From positions 27,743,312 through 27,807,311 of the forward strand of contig JAQNBH010000009.1 of NCBI GenBank assembly GCA_028752905.1: a stretch of DNA of 64,000 nucleotides, in the 5' to 3' direction. The position numbers were made by a program, and so were the translations under genes. This DNA comes from Cladorhizidae sp. MBARI D1340-BT2 (Eukaryota; Porifera; Demospongiae; Poecilosclerida; Cladorhizidae). Of this stretch, positions 47,038-58,199 are shown piece by piece. The stretch's first letter is position 1, and the number at the start of each line of letters is the position of its first letter. The notes below the pieces were generated by a model, which was not told where the DNA came from, made no database searches, and saw only the letters and a list, made by a program, of their open reading frames with translations.

Positions 47038-47151
47038 TCTGTGGGTAATATCAGATTTGGTCCTGTAACAACTGGTGGCAGCGGTGGGTTTTTTTTTTAA
47101 CTAGAGAGATAGCTACTATCCTTGACAAGAAGAATGGATACCAGAAGTAAG
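47038..47151 (+). repeat. Direct repeat of LTR end, PBS and gag start of gypsy element 3
   Basis: A 114-bp near-copy of 44586-44697: TCTGTGGGTAA, CAGATTTGGTCCTGT, the TGGTGGCAGCGGTGGG primer site, and ATGGATACCAGAAGTAAG. It differs by a longer T run and a few bases. It follows the integrase break directly, so the region joins the 3' part of one copy to the 5' part of another. Confidence 0.93.
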
Positions 47152-47322
47152 GTAGGTAGGTAGGTAGGTAGGTAGGTAGGTAGGCAGGTGGGTAGGTAGG
47201 TAGGTAGGTGGGTGGGTGGGTGGGTGGGTGGGCGGGTGGGTGGGTGGGTGGGTGGGTGGGTGGGTGGGTGGGTGGGTAGGTAGGTAGGTATGTAGGTAGG
47301 TAGGTAGGTAGGTAGGTAGTAT
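47148..47322. repeat. GGTA/GGTG microsatellite
   Basis: About 40 tetranucleotide units, GGTA at both sides and GGTG in the middle, starting exactly at the AAGTAAGG of the duplicated gag start. It reads as a Thr-Pro/Tyr-rich frame on the minus strand, which is only a shadow. Confidence 0.97.
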
Positions 47323-47344
47323 GTAGGAGAGCAAAATAGAGTTA

Positions 47345-48378
47345 AAAAGGGGGTGATTTCTCATCTAAAGCCATTTAAAGGGTATAAACAGTTCCATAAT
47401 GTTGAAAAGGAAGCTAATGTACCCATTTTACTTGAATAAAATGGATTCACCCTATCTGATTCTTCACACCTTCGTCGTCTGATACCATTCATCTTGCATG
47501 ATGAAATCAGTAAACTGAAACAAGATATTTGCGGGAGACATGTAGCTATCATTTTTGATGGAACGACCCATGTGTGTGAGGCCTTTGTGATTGTTCTACG
47601 TTACATAGATAAAGAGTGAGCTATCAAGCAGCGTGTTTGTCGGCTGATGCTTTTAGCTAAATCCATCACTGGAGAAGAATGTGCTAGGCAACTAATAACT
47701 GCTTTGTCAACAGAGCTGTCAATTGCTTCTAATTTGATTATAGCAGCAAAGAGGGACCGTGCATCAGTGAATGATGTGGCAATGAGGACCATATCTGTGA
47801 TCTATAATAAGATAATGGTTATCGGCTGTTTTTCGCACACTCTGGATCATGTTGGAGAAAGAATGAAAACACCTATCTTAGATGTGTTCATAAAGGCTTG
47901 GATAAGCTTGTTCGCTCACAGTCCGAAGTCAAGGCTTGCATGGAAGACACAGCCTGGATTGTCCACTCCAACCTATTCAGCAACCATATGGTGGAGTAAG
48001 TCTGAGGTTGTCCACAAATTGCATGACATGTTTGGAGATGTGCTGTATGGCAGTGATTTACCTCCATATACAACTGGAAAACTACTGGAAATCATTGACG
48101 ATCAAGCAGCATGTAGGAAACTGAAAATGGAGCTCGCTATAACAGTAGATGCAATGGAACCGTTCGTCAAGGCAACATACTCCTTAGTGTTAGTTACATT
48201 AAGTCTTCTGTATTCTCATGTCTCGTCACAATACTATCCAAATGTGGCTGCAGTCTCTAAGCATCTGTCAGAGGGAAATTCTACACGTGAGTGCCAACTG
48301 ATAGCTTACGCCAAAGCTTGTTGTGTCCCTACTCATACTTCAAGGAGAAGTTTGATAGAGATCTCAGGCCTATTGTAC
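47345..48378 (+). pseudogene. hAT transposase lacking its C-terminus
   Basis: From about 47460 the frame reads LRRLIPFILHDEISKLK and GRHVAIIFDGTTHVCEAFVI (first catalytic Asp), then a stop near 47618. The long open part 47647-48340 contains SIASNLIIAAKRDRASVNDV, VIGCFSHTLDHVGERM and YSATIWWSKSEVVHKLHDMF. LPPYTTGKLLEIIDD and ELAITVDAMEPFVKATYSL follow. Near 48340 a shift leads to YFKEKFDRDLRPIV, which in intact relatives precedes the dimerisation domain. Here it meets the inner edge of the right arm at 48379. The missing C-terminal type is present in the hAT at 18482-19449. A (G/C)-rich end resembling a hAT terminus follows at 48420-48436. Confidence 0.83.
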
Positions 48379-48839
48379 TTGTTAAATATGTGCCCCCTCC
48401 CTCCCCACTCAACTCAATCATAAATGCAGCCCTGAATAGTACTTAAAGTAGACCCCAGTGATGGACAGTTACTAACAAGCATAGTAGGTCCATACACTGC
48501 TTACTTATACCAGTTGGCTGACCTTTACGCCTGGATGCTAGTTGCAGCTGCCTGTGGTTAGGGAGGTGATGTAACTGGTGATCTGTAGCAAAGTGCATGA
48601 TTGTGCATATGTACACAATGCTAGTGATTGTGAGTAGTTTACTGTTTGCTCTCCTCTCCATGATTGATTCTACCCAACCTCATATAGCATCCCTGTTTCT
48701 CATGCCACATCTGTGGAGCTAGTTGTCTACTGCATCTCACTGTTGAAGGCTTCTACTAACTTCATTTCAGAGCAACCCCCTTGCCAACTGGTTCTGAGTG
48801 GAGGTCTTGCTAGTATAGTAAATGACTAATTTTGGGGGA

Positions 48840-49680
48840 GATAGGTAATTTTTTAATAAAAAAAACAAACAAGTGGGGTACCACTTTATAGCTCCATAGA
48901 TTCTGTAAACTTTATGGTATGTACTTGATATATAGCTCAAAAGATAGCGCTCTCTGTGTGCTTTATTTCGATACTAAAATATTTTTCATGCTTATAACTA
49001 TAGCCAAGTTACTGGAACTAAAGTGGAGGGATCCTCAAAACCTGAATGCCTGATTTTTCCGCATAAATATCTCCAGATTGCCAAGTGCTAGAGAGTTGAA
49101 ATTAACACCAGTGACTATAAGAAGCCCTACTCTATGCAATAAGCAATTTGATGAGGCGCTAAAACATAAGTACGTGGTCAAATGCTCGGTTGTAAAATGA
49201 ATTTTGTTAAAATTCCATAAAATTCATTTTCCACCTGTGCGCTTGCTTGACCAGTACTTACATTTTAGTGCCTTATCAAAAATAGAGTAGGGCTTTCTCT
49301 AACCAGTGTTGCTAATTTCAACTCTCTAGCACTTGGCAATCTGAAGATATTTATGTGGCAAAATCAGGCATAGAGGTTTTGAGGCTCCCTCCACTTTATT
49401 TCCAGTAACTTGCCTATAGTTATCATATGAAAAATATTTTAGTATCAAAGCGAGGAGAGACCAATCTTTTGAGCTATAATTATATCAAGTCCATACCATG
49501 AAGTTTACAGAATCTATGGCGCTATAAAGTGGTAACCACAAGTTTGTTTTTATAATTTAAAAATGCACCTATCACCCCTAACAAACTCACAGTTGACTAC
49601 TTGCTAACTGATCAATGATGTTTATATTTTGTAAGAATGATTCTATCACAGGTTAAGTGTTGTGAAACACAGTCAAATAA
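48840..49680. repeat. Foldback repeat, right arm
   Basis: Inverted counterpart of 8830-9650 with the centre near 49205. It has the same two half-copies of the dispersed repeat, starting with CTCCATAGATTCTGTAAAC near 48890 and ending with the matching GAATCTATGGCGC near 49510. Confidence 0.8.
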
Positions 49681-49859
49681 TTGGGTAATATTTTGTAAGG
49701 ATGTACATGTAACCCTGTCTATGTGTCGTGTAACACCGTCTGTGATGTGTTATGATGGAGAAAGAAGCTCTCATTTTTTAATGTAATACCATATTTCATT
49801 AACTGATTCACCTTTTTAAGCTGATATCTTCAAATTGGGACATTCATCATAAAACGTGC

Positions 49860-51560
49860 TAAAAACCAGATTTTTACCTGGACATGTGCAGAAGGTTACA
49901 ACATTATTACATTAAACTTTATTTCTTGTTCTAGTTTGTGGGAGTGGGTGGAGGAAGCGATAAAAATATAGAAATGAATAAAACTGATTGACAAGCAAAA
50001 AAGTCATAAACTGTCCCTTCCTTACCTTTGCTGCTGTCTCTGCAAGCCAATGAAAGCTGTATATTCACCTATGCTAGCCTGAAATCCCTCAGAATATCTA
50101 CTCTCTTTAGAAGAAAATCCACTCCTGGTTGGATTTCTGTATCAGCATCTAGGATGGTTATGCATTGAAGGTGTTACAAAATATCACGAGGAAAAGAGTT
50201 TACCCTCTACAAGTTTCTCCTGGAAAAGTTGGGCATTAGTAGTGGCTAGCTGTTCTGACAGCAGTAAGGGTAGCATTACCTTTACTAGAGTTTACAGGAT
50301 CCCATCCAAGGACAAAAATGTCAACTAACAAGTGTAGCATACTAATCTCAATGGAAGCAAGTCAGCATTTTCTTCTCCGTAACTAGTGATCCCTTATCAA
50401 CATACTTATGTAAGCCAGAAATTGATTAAATCATATTACCCACAGAGATCAGAATGCTCACTTAGCTGCCATCAAGCTCAAATGCACCCTCCCTGCGACA
50501 TCCATCATTGTCCGTGGGACGGGATCCAGGATGAACTATTGAAAGTTAATGCTATCCTTTCTGGTGTTAAAACCTTCACAAGTTTTACATCCCAGATGCC
50601 ACTGCAAAGATCTTGCTCTATCCTGGCCCAAATCAGCAGAAGACTGTAAACAATGTATCAAAGGACACTAACTCATTTCTCAAAGTCTAAACTATTGAGA
50701 GAGTTTACTGGTAGGCACAAGTAGCCTAGTGTAGGAAAAACAGCTTGCTAAAACAGCAGAATTCCCATAAAGATTACTATGAGGACAGTGGTTGCGATCA
50801 GCGATTGCACATCCTTTATACTTGCTGCAAAACTGATTAAGTTATGATTTAAAAAACTTTAAGACCATTTTAGATCAGTTCTTGTAAGTTGCTAGAGTAT
50901 TAAGAGGCACCTGTACATACTCCATCCCCTAATGCTGCAGGGATAACTAATGTTGTTCTAATGCTGCTGGTACAAAGCCGCCACCATACTAGAGCTTGAA
51001 ATAACAATCCCATTGAAGAGACACCTCCCACACACGTGCATGTACTTGACTGTCAAATGCTGAACGTTCTATTAAGTAGCATTTAGGGGGCCTAACTTGT
51101 ACCACTTTTGTCTATAAAAATATTTTAGTTTCCTAAACTGTGGTTGTTAAGCCTCTCATGTTTAGTTACCTAATGTTCTTAAGTTAAGTTATGGTATCTT
51201 GCTACGAAGCACTGTTCTCAAAGTCCTTGAAACATGCACCAATTATGAACATGTGAACAAGCTTCATGATTAGTGTAACATATTTCCCAGAACATTGAGG
51301 CAAGAATTGTAATAGCATAACCAGGCCTATTTATAGCTGCAACTCTCTGTAACTGTCTACTGTTTCCTAACGAGTATCTTGCTGCTCCATCATGACATTT
51401 GCAACCTTTCCCAAGTGATCTAGTGGCACAGGCAGCTCCTCCTGCACGTCCTCTAAATTGCCAAAAACATTTTCCAATGTCCCAATTATGGTATAACTGG
51501 ATCGTAAAGGATATCAACATTGAGCCTGTCACAAGAATTGCATATTTCATGATAACTGAT
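49860..51560 (-). other. Decayed, partly coding sequence of unknown origin (right arm)
   Basis: Inverted copy of 3790-5480. The 110-codon frame at 51218-51550 differs from its left-arm partner at only a few positions (e.g. HNWDIGK versus HHWDIGK, GNSRQLQ versus GNCGQLQ). The same stops and shifts occur in both arms in the blocks I compared. Confidence 0.4.
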
Positions 51561-52572
51561 CTTCAAATGGTTTTATAGTTGAATATACTTTGCTGAATAA
51601 AACCAATTGCAAAGAATGCAGGATAGACCATCTATAGGTCGTTAATTCATCTCAGGAGCCACGGTACTTAATTTAATATGGCTTGGGAGTCTTATGAATT
51701 TCATTCATTTTCCACCCGCACGCTTGACTACGTACTTACATTTTAGCGCCTAATCAAATTGTCATTGTATAGAGTAGGGCTTCCTGTAGCCACTGGTGCT
51801 AATTTCAACTCTCTAGCACTTGGCAATCTGGAGACATTTACGCACCAAAATCAGGCATTCTGGTTTTTGAGGATCCTGTGTGAGTAATTAGTTCTGTGCA
51901 GTTCAAAATCTCATTATAATAATATACTAGAACTTTATTTAAATCAGCTTTTTTGTTCAGCTGAGAGTAATCGTACAAGTTTGAATAAATTTAGAAGTGT
52001 ACTAGTATTATGCATAATATGATGTAATGTTACATGTTTTACCTTCTTGTATGTAACCTGATATTCATCTCCCTCCTCTTGATGTTCGGACTCTCCTCAC
52101 ATTTGGTGAGTATTTGAATCTACAATAATCATCCCCAACATCTTGCAATGTGCATAATACAACTACTTATTGTTGGTGGTAATAATACCCACAACTGTCT
52201 ATATCTCAACTCTCTTAACATGGTGTCGTAATGCGCTCAGGATGCTACACACAAAACTAGATGCTATGGGTACATTTTCCTCTGTAAGTTAAAACTAGAC
52301 CAACAACAGCTGTCTTTGCATGTAACTTGAGCTCTATGTTGAATGAGCTCTATACTGGGAGGTAGCAACAGCGAACCTAATTTCTGCTGCGTTATATGTT
52401 TAGTTTGTTCTTGCTCTAGTACAGGCAGCATCCAGCAGTGAAGCTAGATATATTTAATGGGAACTCTTAAGGGTGTGGATCTTGCTGTTCTTTTACTATT
52501 ATAGTCTACTAGATAATGACAGGCTTAGATAATTTATCCACTAAAGCTTTGGATGTGGTACCTAGCCCTTAT

Positions 52573-55500
52573 CATGGGCGTACGCAGGGGGGGTCTGCAG
52601 AACCCCCCTTTCATTTTAATGATATTCATTGGAATGTGTTTGTGTGTGTTTTGCCCTCTCAGATTTCATTTCAGGCAATGGCACACTTCATTAATATAAT
52701 TTTAATTAACATAGGTACATTGATAGTGTTAAATAATGTGGAAACAAAATTACAATAACTTAGGGCTAGGCCTAGCCCTAGCCCTAGCCCTTGACCATGG
52801 TGGAGGGGAAAATGAGAACCCAACGAATGTACTTTCTAAAGAAAGCCCACAAATCCCCCATGCAAATAAGACCAATCTGCTCAGGGTGCTCTGGTCCCAC
52901 CGAGGGGCTGTCTGGTTGGTTGGACTTTGTCCTTCGACTGGTTAATGAGCTAATCATTGCACATGTAGTTAGCATTAATAGTAGTTGTGGAACTAATGAG
53001 CTACAACTCTGCCATCAAGAGCCAACGACAAAATATGGACACCAGGTCATTTTTCAAAATAACAGCCATTGAGGATGAAGATAAGAGAAATTATTGCTAG
53101 CTATTTAGCTTGAAGCCTGTACACTTGATAAACCAATCACATTTATTCAGATTCTAGTGAACCTCAGTCTGATCTGGATCATTCTGAAATCAGTACCACT
53201 CTGGAAAGCTGACATGAAGATGAAGTTCCTATAGTTAATGAATGCTCAAGTGGAAGTGCCGAAGGACCAGAATCGTATGTTTATTATCTTCTATTGATGA
53301 TGCTGATTGTTTAATACATGAGCTTTCTAGTGGTGCTAGATACTCTTTCTTATGTCACCACGATGTACAATTGCTTAGTGTCCTTACTGGCACCTTATTA
53401 CATAGCTATCACCAAAAGTTTAACATATTGTGGCTCAGTAAATATCCTTGGCTAGTCTACAGTTCTAAGGTAGATGGTGTATTTTGTCCGCCTTGTGCTC
53501 TGTTTCTTCCATCTAACCAACGTAAAGATAAAGGTTACCTGGTAATTAAGCCTTTTTCTAACTGGATCAAGATGAGTTGCAATTTGGGTAATCATGCAAA
53601 GCTTCAATACCATCGTGATTGTTTGCAGCCAGCAGATGCACAATTGAAAATCCAGTATCACGAGTAGATGTAATGACAAGCACTGCTGTTCAAAAGGAAA
53701 TTAGTGAAAAAGGCAATACTGAGGCAAATAATATTGTTTGAGCAATTTTTTTTTAGGCAAACAGGGTATTGCATTTCGTGGAAAGTTAGAGGAAGTTGCA
53801 TCGTCAAAGAATCCTGGAAACTTTTTAGCAATGCTAAAATCTTTTGCGGGGACAGACAGTATTTTATATGAGCATCTTTATTGTACCAAGGCAAAGAATG
53901 CAACACACTTATCACCAAGGACTCAAAATGTAATTATTAATATTATAGGCTATTATATGATTCTTGCCAAAACAATATCTGAGATAAAAGAAGCAAAATA
54001 TTTTTTCGTTCTAGCTGATGAGGTTTCATGTCACAATGTAGAGCATCAGCACATATTCCTTCACTTTGTTGATGGCCATGGTGACATTCGAGAAGAGTTA
54101 AGAGTTTGTTTCATTTGTAAAACTTGAGAGAGTCCGAGCAGCTGATGTGTACCAAATACCATTATACAGACCTTGGAGGGGCTTGGCTTATCACTGAATG
54201 ATTTGCGAGGGAAAGGGTATGATGGGGCCTCAATGATGAGTGGGGAAATAGCTGGTGTGCAGGCATTACTTCGAGAGAAGCATCCCAAGGCATTCTACAC
54301 CCATTGTGCAAGTCATTCCATAATCTGGCTATCATAAGTTCCTGTTCTGTTCCACCTATAAGGAACTGTGTAGATCAGATAAAAGGTTTCACATTATGGA
54401 TTAAGGATTCAGCTAAAAGAGAGGGACTCCTTAAAGCAATCATTCAGAAGAGGTCTCAGATTGGCACAAAGCAGTTTTCAATAATCAACGTTTGCATTAC
54501 TCGATGGGTAGAGAACATCAATGGCTGGGAGCGTTTCTGTCTATATCATCCTTTTCTAATTGAAATGTGTGAGATAGTACTCTATGGAAATAGTGAATTT
54601 CTGAACTTTAAAGATGGTTGGACTACTGATGATAAGAAAAATGCTCTTGCATACATGAAAACGTTGGAGTCCTTTGCATTTTTGTATTCCCTAGTCACTC
54701 TCTTTAGGTCTATTAAAGAAGCTGTTGTTAAATTACAAGGAAAGTGCCAAGACCTTACCTCTGGAGTGACAATAAGTACAAGACTGTTGCAATGAATTTA
54801 AAAGAGAGAGAGCAGATGTTGATAATTTTTCACAGCGTATCTTTCGGCATTGTTCTAGATGGGCAGTTCAGTCCAATATAACTATTTCGATGCCACGCAC
54901 AACTCAGCAACAGCAACATTGTCTGAATCCACTAATTCAGTTGAGGATTATTTTAAATGGGCTGTAGTCATCCCTTTTCTTGACCACATTATACATCAAG
55001 ATTTACTAAGCATACCAACCAGGTAGCTTCATTGCAATACCTATTGCCCATCCATACCACTACTTCATCCTTTGTTAATATTGAACCTGCTGTTACTTTC
55101 TATTCTGAATATCTACCAAATGTGAGTATACTTGATGAAGAGTTTCATCGCTGGAAGTCAAGGTGGCTACAAATTTAACCAGATGAGCGTCCTCAAACTC
55201 TGAGTGAATCGCTTAAACTCTGCTGCCTCAAAACCCTTCCAAATGTCCCTTTTGAACCTTTTTGCTACACTCCCACTCAGTTCCCGTACTTGTGGACGAT
55301 CTGCTTCCACACTTCGTTGTTTAAACAAGTGAGGAAAGACTCAGTGCCTTAGCATTAATACTGGAATGGATCGATACTGTTGCAAACTTTACGTAGAACA
55401 ACATCCATGCAGAATTCAATGTTAGCTTATTATTTCAGTAATTTTGTCTGTATATTTTTGAAGGTTGCTTAATAAAAATCATCTCTGTAAATATTTTTGG

Positions 55501-55638
55501 AGTTTCCACGATTTGTGCTGGATGGGGCATATATATTTCCCTTTTGCACTATATATCCTCACCATGGCTTTCAGCCACATGATCCACATCCGACATATAT
55601 ACATAACCCCCCTTTTCAAAAGTCTGCATACGCCCCTG
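52573..55638 (+). mobile_element. hAT transposon (TTF/DUF4371 type), right-arm copy, about 3.07 kb
   Basis: Left end CATGGGCGTACGCAGGGGG at 52573 and right end CCCCCCTTTTCAAAAGTCTG then CATACGCCCCTG ending at 55638 are imperfect inverted repeats of the CAGGGGCGTA type. Flanks share CTTAT (52568-52572 and 55639-55643 offset by one) but no full 8-bp duplication is clear. Inside are a TAGCCC hexamer run (52762-52792), a non-coding leader and the transposase. Confidence 0.75.
53242..55396 (+). pseudogene. hAT-like transposase, ZMYM1/DUF4371 type, right-arm copy
   Basis: TTF-type zinc-finger module at 53242-53667 (WLSKYPWLVYSSKVDGVFC, then P-P-C). DUF4371 region from about 53738 with FFVLADEVSCHNVEH (catalytic Asp). 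A short insertion at about 54095 breaks the frame (intact in the left arm). Next LRGKGYDGASMMSGEIAG, then the shift at CASHS/HNLAI shared with the left arm. 54304-54760 holds the core (WVENINGWERFCLYHPFL). The C-terminal part runs through frames with RADVDNFSQRIFRHCSRWA (54815), SMPRTTQQQQHCLNP (54890) and EERLSALALILEWIDTVA, stop, at 55330-55396. This is nearly full length but cannot be translated as one protein. Confidence 0.87.
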
Positions 55639-56080
55639 CTTATAAGCTTCTTAAACTAGCCTTATTCCTACTAGGACAGCTTCTCAGGCTCTTCTACTTG
55701 GCACACTTGTAGATCTTGGATAGATAACCAATTAGGGAAAGTAAATTGGATGATTTTCAAAAAAAAATTTTATGGATCAGCTATATATCTTGTAAACAGC
55801 CTCCTGTGTGATTTACTAGGTTGCTTCTATCACATTCCAAGATGCTTCCTGGCATGTTTCATGTGGAATTATTGTCCTCCTGATTTCACACTTGGGATAC
55901 TATAGTGTCCCCAGAAGATGCAATGCTTTACAAGTGGGTACTGAGCAGCTGCTTGCTTTACAGCTGTACTCAAAGTTCTTTAGATAGAGGAGCTATTGAT
56001 TTAGTTAAGAGCTTTGTACAGTTTGGCTATATTAGATTACAACAGATAGCAAGTTTAATTAAATATTGTGGGGCGTAACT
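55639..56080. other. Non-coding, nothing recognised
   Basis: AT-rich spacer between the hAT element and the piggyBac gene. It should contain the piggyBac 5' end, but no TTAA-flanked terminus could be assigned. Confidence 0.4.
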
Positions 56081-57950
56081 ATGGCTAAATATTGTGATAC
56101 AGATAAAGTGCTGTGTATGTTGGATGATGAGATTGATGATGATTTTGATGGCTTCATAGTGAAGAATTATAGTGAGGATGATGAGGATGTTGGAGTTTGT
56201 GAGGTAGCTGATAGTGTTAGTGATGGCGTAGTTGGTGGTGTGTGTAGCTAAAGTGGTAGCAGTTCTGGTGCCAGTACTTCTTGTTCCAGTTCTTCCATCT
56301 CCTTTAGCCAGGCATCTGGGTGCACTGTTGATATGGAAGGAAAAGAGCCTTTGGAGTTTGCTCAGCTTTTTATGGACGACAATATCCTGAGGAGAGTTGT
56401 GAACGAAAAAATGTTGTATGCTGAGCAATTCATGGCTGGAAATAAAGACTTACCTCTTCGATCAAGAGTCAGAGAGTGGAAAAGGTGCTCAGTCAGTGAA
56501 ATGGTGAAGTTACTTGCCCTTTATTGCCATGAGCATGGATAATAAGCATCGGATTGAGGACTATTGGTGCAAGAAATGGCCCTTCACCAGGTCATGCTTC
56601 TCCTCTATCATGGCGGGAGACCGATTTTGTCTCGCGCTTCTTTCACCTAAATGATGGAGAGAAGATGTACCTAGGGGTCGGCCAGGATATGATGCCCTGT
56701 TCAAAATACGGCCACTTATGGAGCATTTACTAGATAAATTCAAAACCTTTTACCAGCTGGGGAGAGATATATCAGTCAATGAATCAATGATAGGCTTCAA
56801 GGGACGGCTGTGGTTTATCGCTATCAAGTGGGGCATGAAAGCCTATGTCCTGGCAGATGGCTCCAGTGGATATATGTACATTTGGAAGCTCTATACTGGT
56901 GAGGAAACTGTATATATATACACACAAAATAGCCATGTAGAAAAGTACTATCATATTATATATAATAAATATAATTCACTCATAGTCTTTCCCCCCCCCC
57001 CCCCCCCCCCACTTTTTTCTTTCTTTTTTTACTTCCTTCCTGCTCTTCTTCATTATCCCCTTTTTCCTTCCCACTTTTTTTCTTTTCAGTTCTTGTTCTT
57101 TTTGGGGGGTCTCCCAGAGAAATGAGAGCCTCTCCGCTACAGAACAACACATGACATGGTGATGAAGCTAGTAGAAGGGATGGAGAATAAAGGACACCAT
57201 TTGTACACAAGTCCAGACTTGTTCCTCACCCTAAAAAAGTAGTGGCTTCGGTGCATGTGGTGCAGTTCGGGTGAACAGGAGGGGGGGACCTGCATGTATC
57301 AAGGCCAAAGACAAAATGAAAAAGGGTGACATCAAGTATATAAGTACAAATGGTGTCCTTGCCTTGAAATGGATGGACAAGAAAGCTGTGACCATTCTGA
57401 GTACTATCCACGATGATAGCACTATAGCAAAGAGGAAGAGGACAAGGCTGTCAGCAACTGGCATGGAGGAGGTCATAAAGCCAACAGCCATTGTCAAGTA
57501 CAATAGTCACATGGGTGGGGTTGACAAATCCAATCAGCTGATGAGTTACTATACCTTCCAACATAGGACACAGAAATGGTGGAAACGGGCAGCTTTTCAT
57601 CTCCTCAACCTGGCATTGGTAAAAGCATACATGATATATAAAGGGAGACCTTCGACTGGCCGAAGAGTAACACACCAGTCCTTCTTAGTGAAGGTTGCTG
57701 TTGGATTTCTTCTGGAGGCAGGCCTGACAGAAGCTCAGCTTGAAGTGTCCATCCTTCACAATCATCCAGTGGCTGAACCAGCCAGACTTACAGGAAGGCA
57801 CTACCTTCCCCCAAATAGCAATGGCAAAAGGTCCCTGTGTGCTTGCTACCTGTGCAGCAGCAAAAAAGGAAGTCAGAACTTTATTTAGATGTAAGATTTG
57901 TAAAGTAGCTTTATGTATTACACCTGGCTTTGAACTATACCTCACAAAAG
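56081..57950 (+). pseudogene. piggyBac transposase (catalytically dead)
   Basis: Start MAKYCDTDKVLCMLDDEIDD at 56081 with an acidic, Ser-rich N-terminus. Then EPLEFAQLFMDDNILRRVV and REWKRCSVSEMVKLLAL, and after stops GRPGYDALFKIRPLMEHLL. The first catalytic block is GRDISVNESMIGFKGRL (56762-56812), where the Asp of DESM is Asn. An intron probably starts at GTGAGG (56899) and contains a C run and a T/C-rich tract. After it come MVMKLVEGMENKGHHLYTSP and DLFL, where the usual TDNFY with the second Asp is deleted. Then WMDKKAVTILSTIHDD (third Asp) and NSHMGGVDKSNQLMSYYTF. The C-terminal Cys-rich finger (CKICKVALCITPGFELY) is at 57893-57940 after a shift. Two of the catalytic Asp are lost. Confidence 0.9.
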
Positions 57951-58199
57951 TTAGTCCTGTGTCACTTACCATCCACATCATAACTCTTTTTTTTCCTTTT
58001 TTTTCCTTCACTTTTTCTTGATTGTTTTTTCTTCCAGTAGCACAACTTTTACCAATCCTATGTATGCAAACAACTATGACTATGAATAATATTTATAGTG
58101 GAGATGTAATATAAATGCATTGTTGCTAGATCATCCCAAATCTAGCTGAGCTGAAATATATACTAGCACTGGCTATAGAATACCATGGTTTGCTTGGCA

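Larger units (their letters stand above)
48379..54783. repeat. Right arm of giant inverted repeat
   Basis: This is the inverted partner of 1-10098. The match to position 1 of the window is still running at 54783, so the true outer end cannot be set here. The inner end (48379) falls in TTGTTAAATATGTG, directly after hAT transposase coding sequence at 47647-48378 that the left arm lacks. This arm keeps the unoccupied TTAA site at 49799-49802 that is filled by a Kolobok element in the left arm. It also has a single copy of the segment that is tandemly duplicated at 5486-6006. Confidence 0.93.

Noticed and set aside
47116..47364. Minus-strand Pro/Thr/Tyr repeat protein
   Set aside because: It is only the GGTA/GGTG microsatellite read as protein.
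1..54783. Reading the whole structure as one composite transposon with the arms as terminal repeats
   Set aside because: The flanks outside the putative inner hAT termini are inverted copies of each other and not direct TSDs, and the outer ends are not visible, so a single mobile unit cannot be supported.
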